A DNA stretch of 6,145 nucleotides, taken from the NCBI GenBank assembly GCA_049282265.1, contig JBAPTR010000181.1, forward strand, positions 1 through 6,145, given 5' to 3'. The translations under genes and the position numbers were made by a program. Source of the DNA: CAYUCJ01 sp049282265 (GTDB lineage: Bacteria; Desulfobacterota; DSM-4660; Desulfatiglandales; Desulfatiglandaceae). Positions 5,998 through 6,145 of the stretch are shown piece after piece. How positions within the stretch are numbered: position 1 is the first letter of the stretch; the number at the start of each line of letters is the position of its first letter. The notes under the pieces were generated by a model that ran no database searches, was not told the DNA's origin, and saw nothing but the letters and a program-made list of their open reading frames with translations.

Positions 5998-6145
5998 GTT
6001 TTCCTCATTGTTTGGCGGCTTCGTAAAAAGCTGGTTTATGCCGCAAGCGGCAGTCTATGAGCAACGAAGTGGAGGAGAGCCTGACACTCTTTTTCAGACC
6101 CTTTCTAAACACTCCGGAGGGGATGAACGCCCATTTGGGGTTTAA
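5998..6145. other. Non-coding upstream region of the LysM gene
   Basis: I see no gene here. The stretch holds the LysM gene's GAGG ribosome binding site (6003-6006) and a small hairpin TGCCGC-AA-GCGGCA (6039-6052). A weak minus-strand promoter candidate, TTGCTC (6064-6059) then 18 nt then CATAAA (6040-6035), has the hairpin in its spacer. It matches consensus poorly, and I do not call it. Confidence 0.5.

Noticed and set aside
6010..6060. Promoter or terminator around the hairpin TGCCGC-AA-GCGGCA upstream of the LysM gene
   Set aside because: The -35/-10 candidates match consensus at only 3 and 4 of 6 positions, and the hairpin has no T-run on either strand.

Overview
The window reads as a chromosomal segment of a Gram-negative anaerobe, most likely a Desulfobacterota (deltaproteobacterial) lineage. 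That placement is an inference. It rests on the 4-hydroxybutyryl-CoA dehydratase-like enzyme, a LysM protein with a signal peptide, a type I-F CRISPR repeat with a GC-rich stem, paired REP-like palindromes, and moderately GC-rich genes. No rRNA or tRNA gene is present.

Layout. Positions 1-173 are the trailer end of a type I-F CRISPR array: the 3' end of one repeat, two full 28-nt repeats, three 32-nt spacers, and a last repeat that stops matching after 12 nt. The leader and cas genes lie outside the window to the left. Positions 174-507 hold no intact gene. They contain an apparent 3' stump of an outer-membrane beta-barrel gene (about 380-493) and a good sigma70-type promoter (368-397) facing radA. 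radA (508-1866, +) is complete. It runs tail-to-tail into a nitroreductase-family gene (1868-2518, -), with one base between the two stop codons.

The rest of the coding capacity is on the minus strand. In transcription order, right to left, it is a secreted two-LysM protein (4243-5997), an AbfD/HpaB-family flavin/iron-sulfur dehydratase-like enzyme (2725-4185), an inverted pair of REP-like palindromes (2631-2704), and the nitroreductase. The first two genes are 57 nt apart. All three could share a transcript, but the sequence does not prove it.

How the genes might work together. RadA is a housekeeping recombination factor and the CRISPR array is defence. The nitroreductase and the AbfD-like protein are both flavoenzyme families and may belong to one redox pathway. 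The LysM protein is an envelope protein with no obvious link to them. I found no complete undescribed system. The points most worth a second look are (a) four tandem copies of an unrecognised ~75-85-residue module in the LysM protein, (b) an AbfD-like enzyme that appears to keep the [4Fe-4S] ligands but change several active-site positions, and (c) the junction where the CRISPR trailer meets a decapitated beta-barrel gene.
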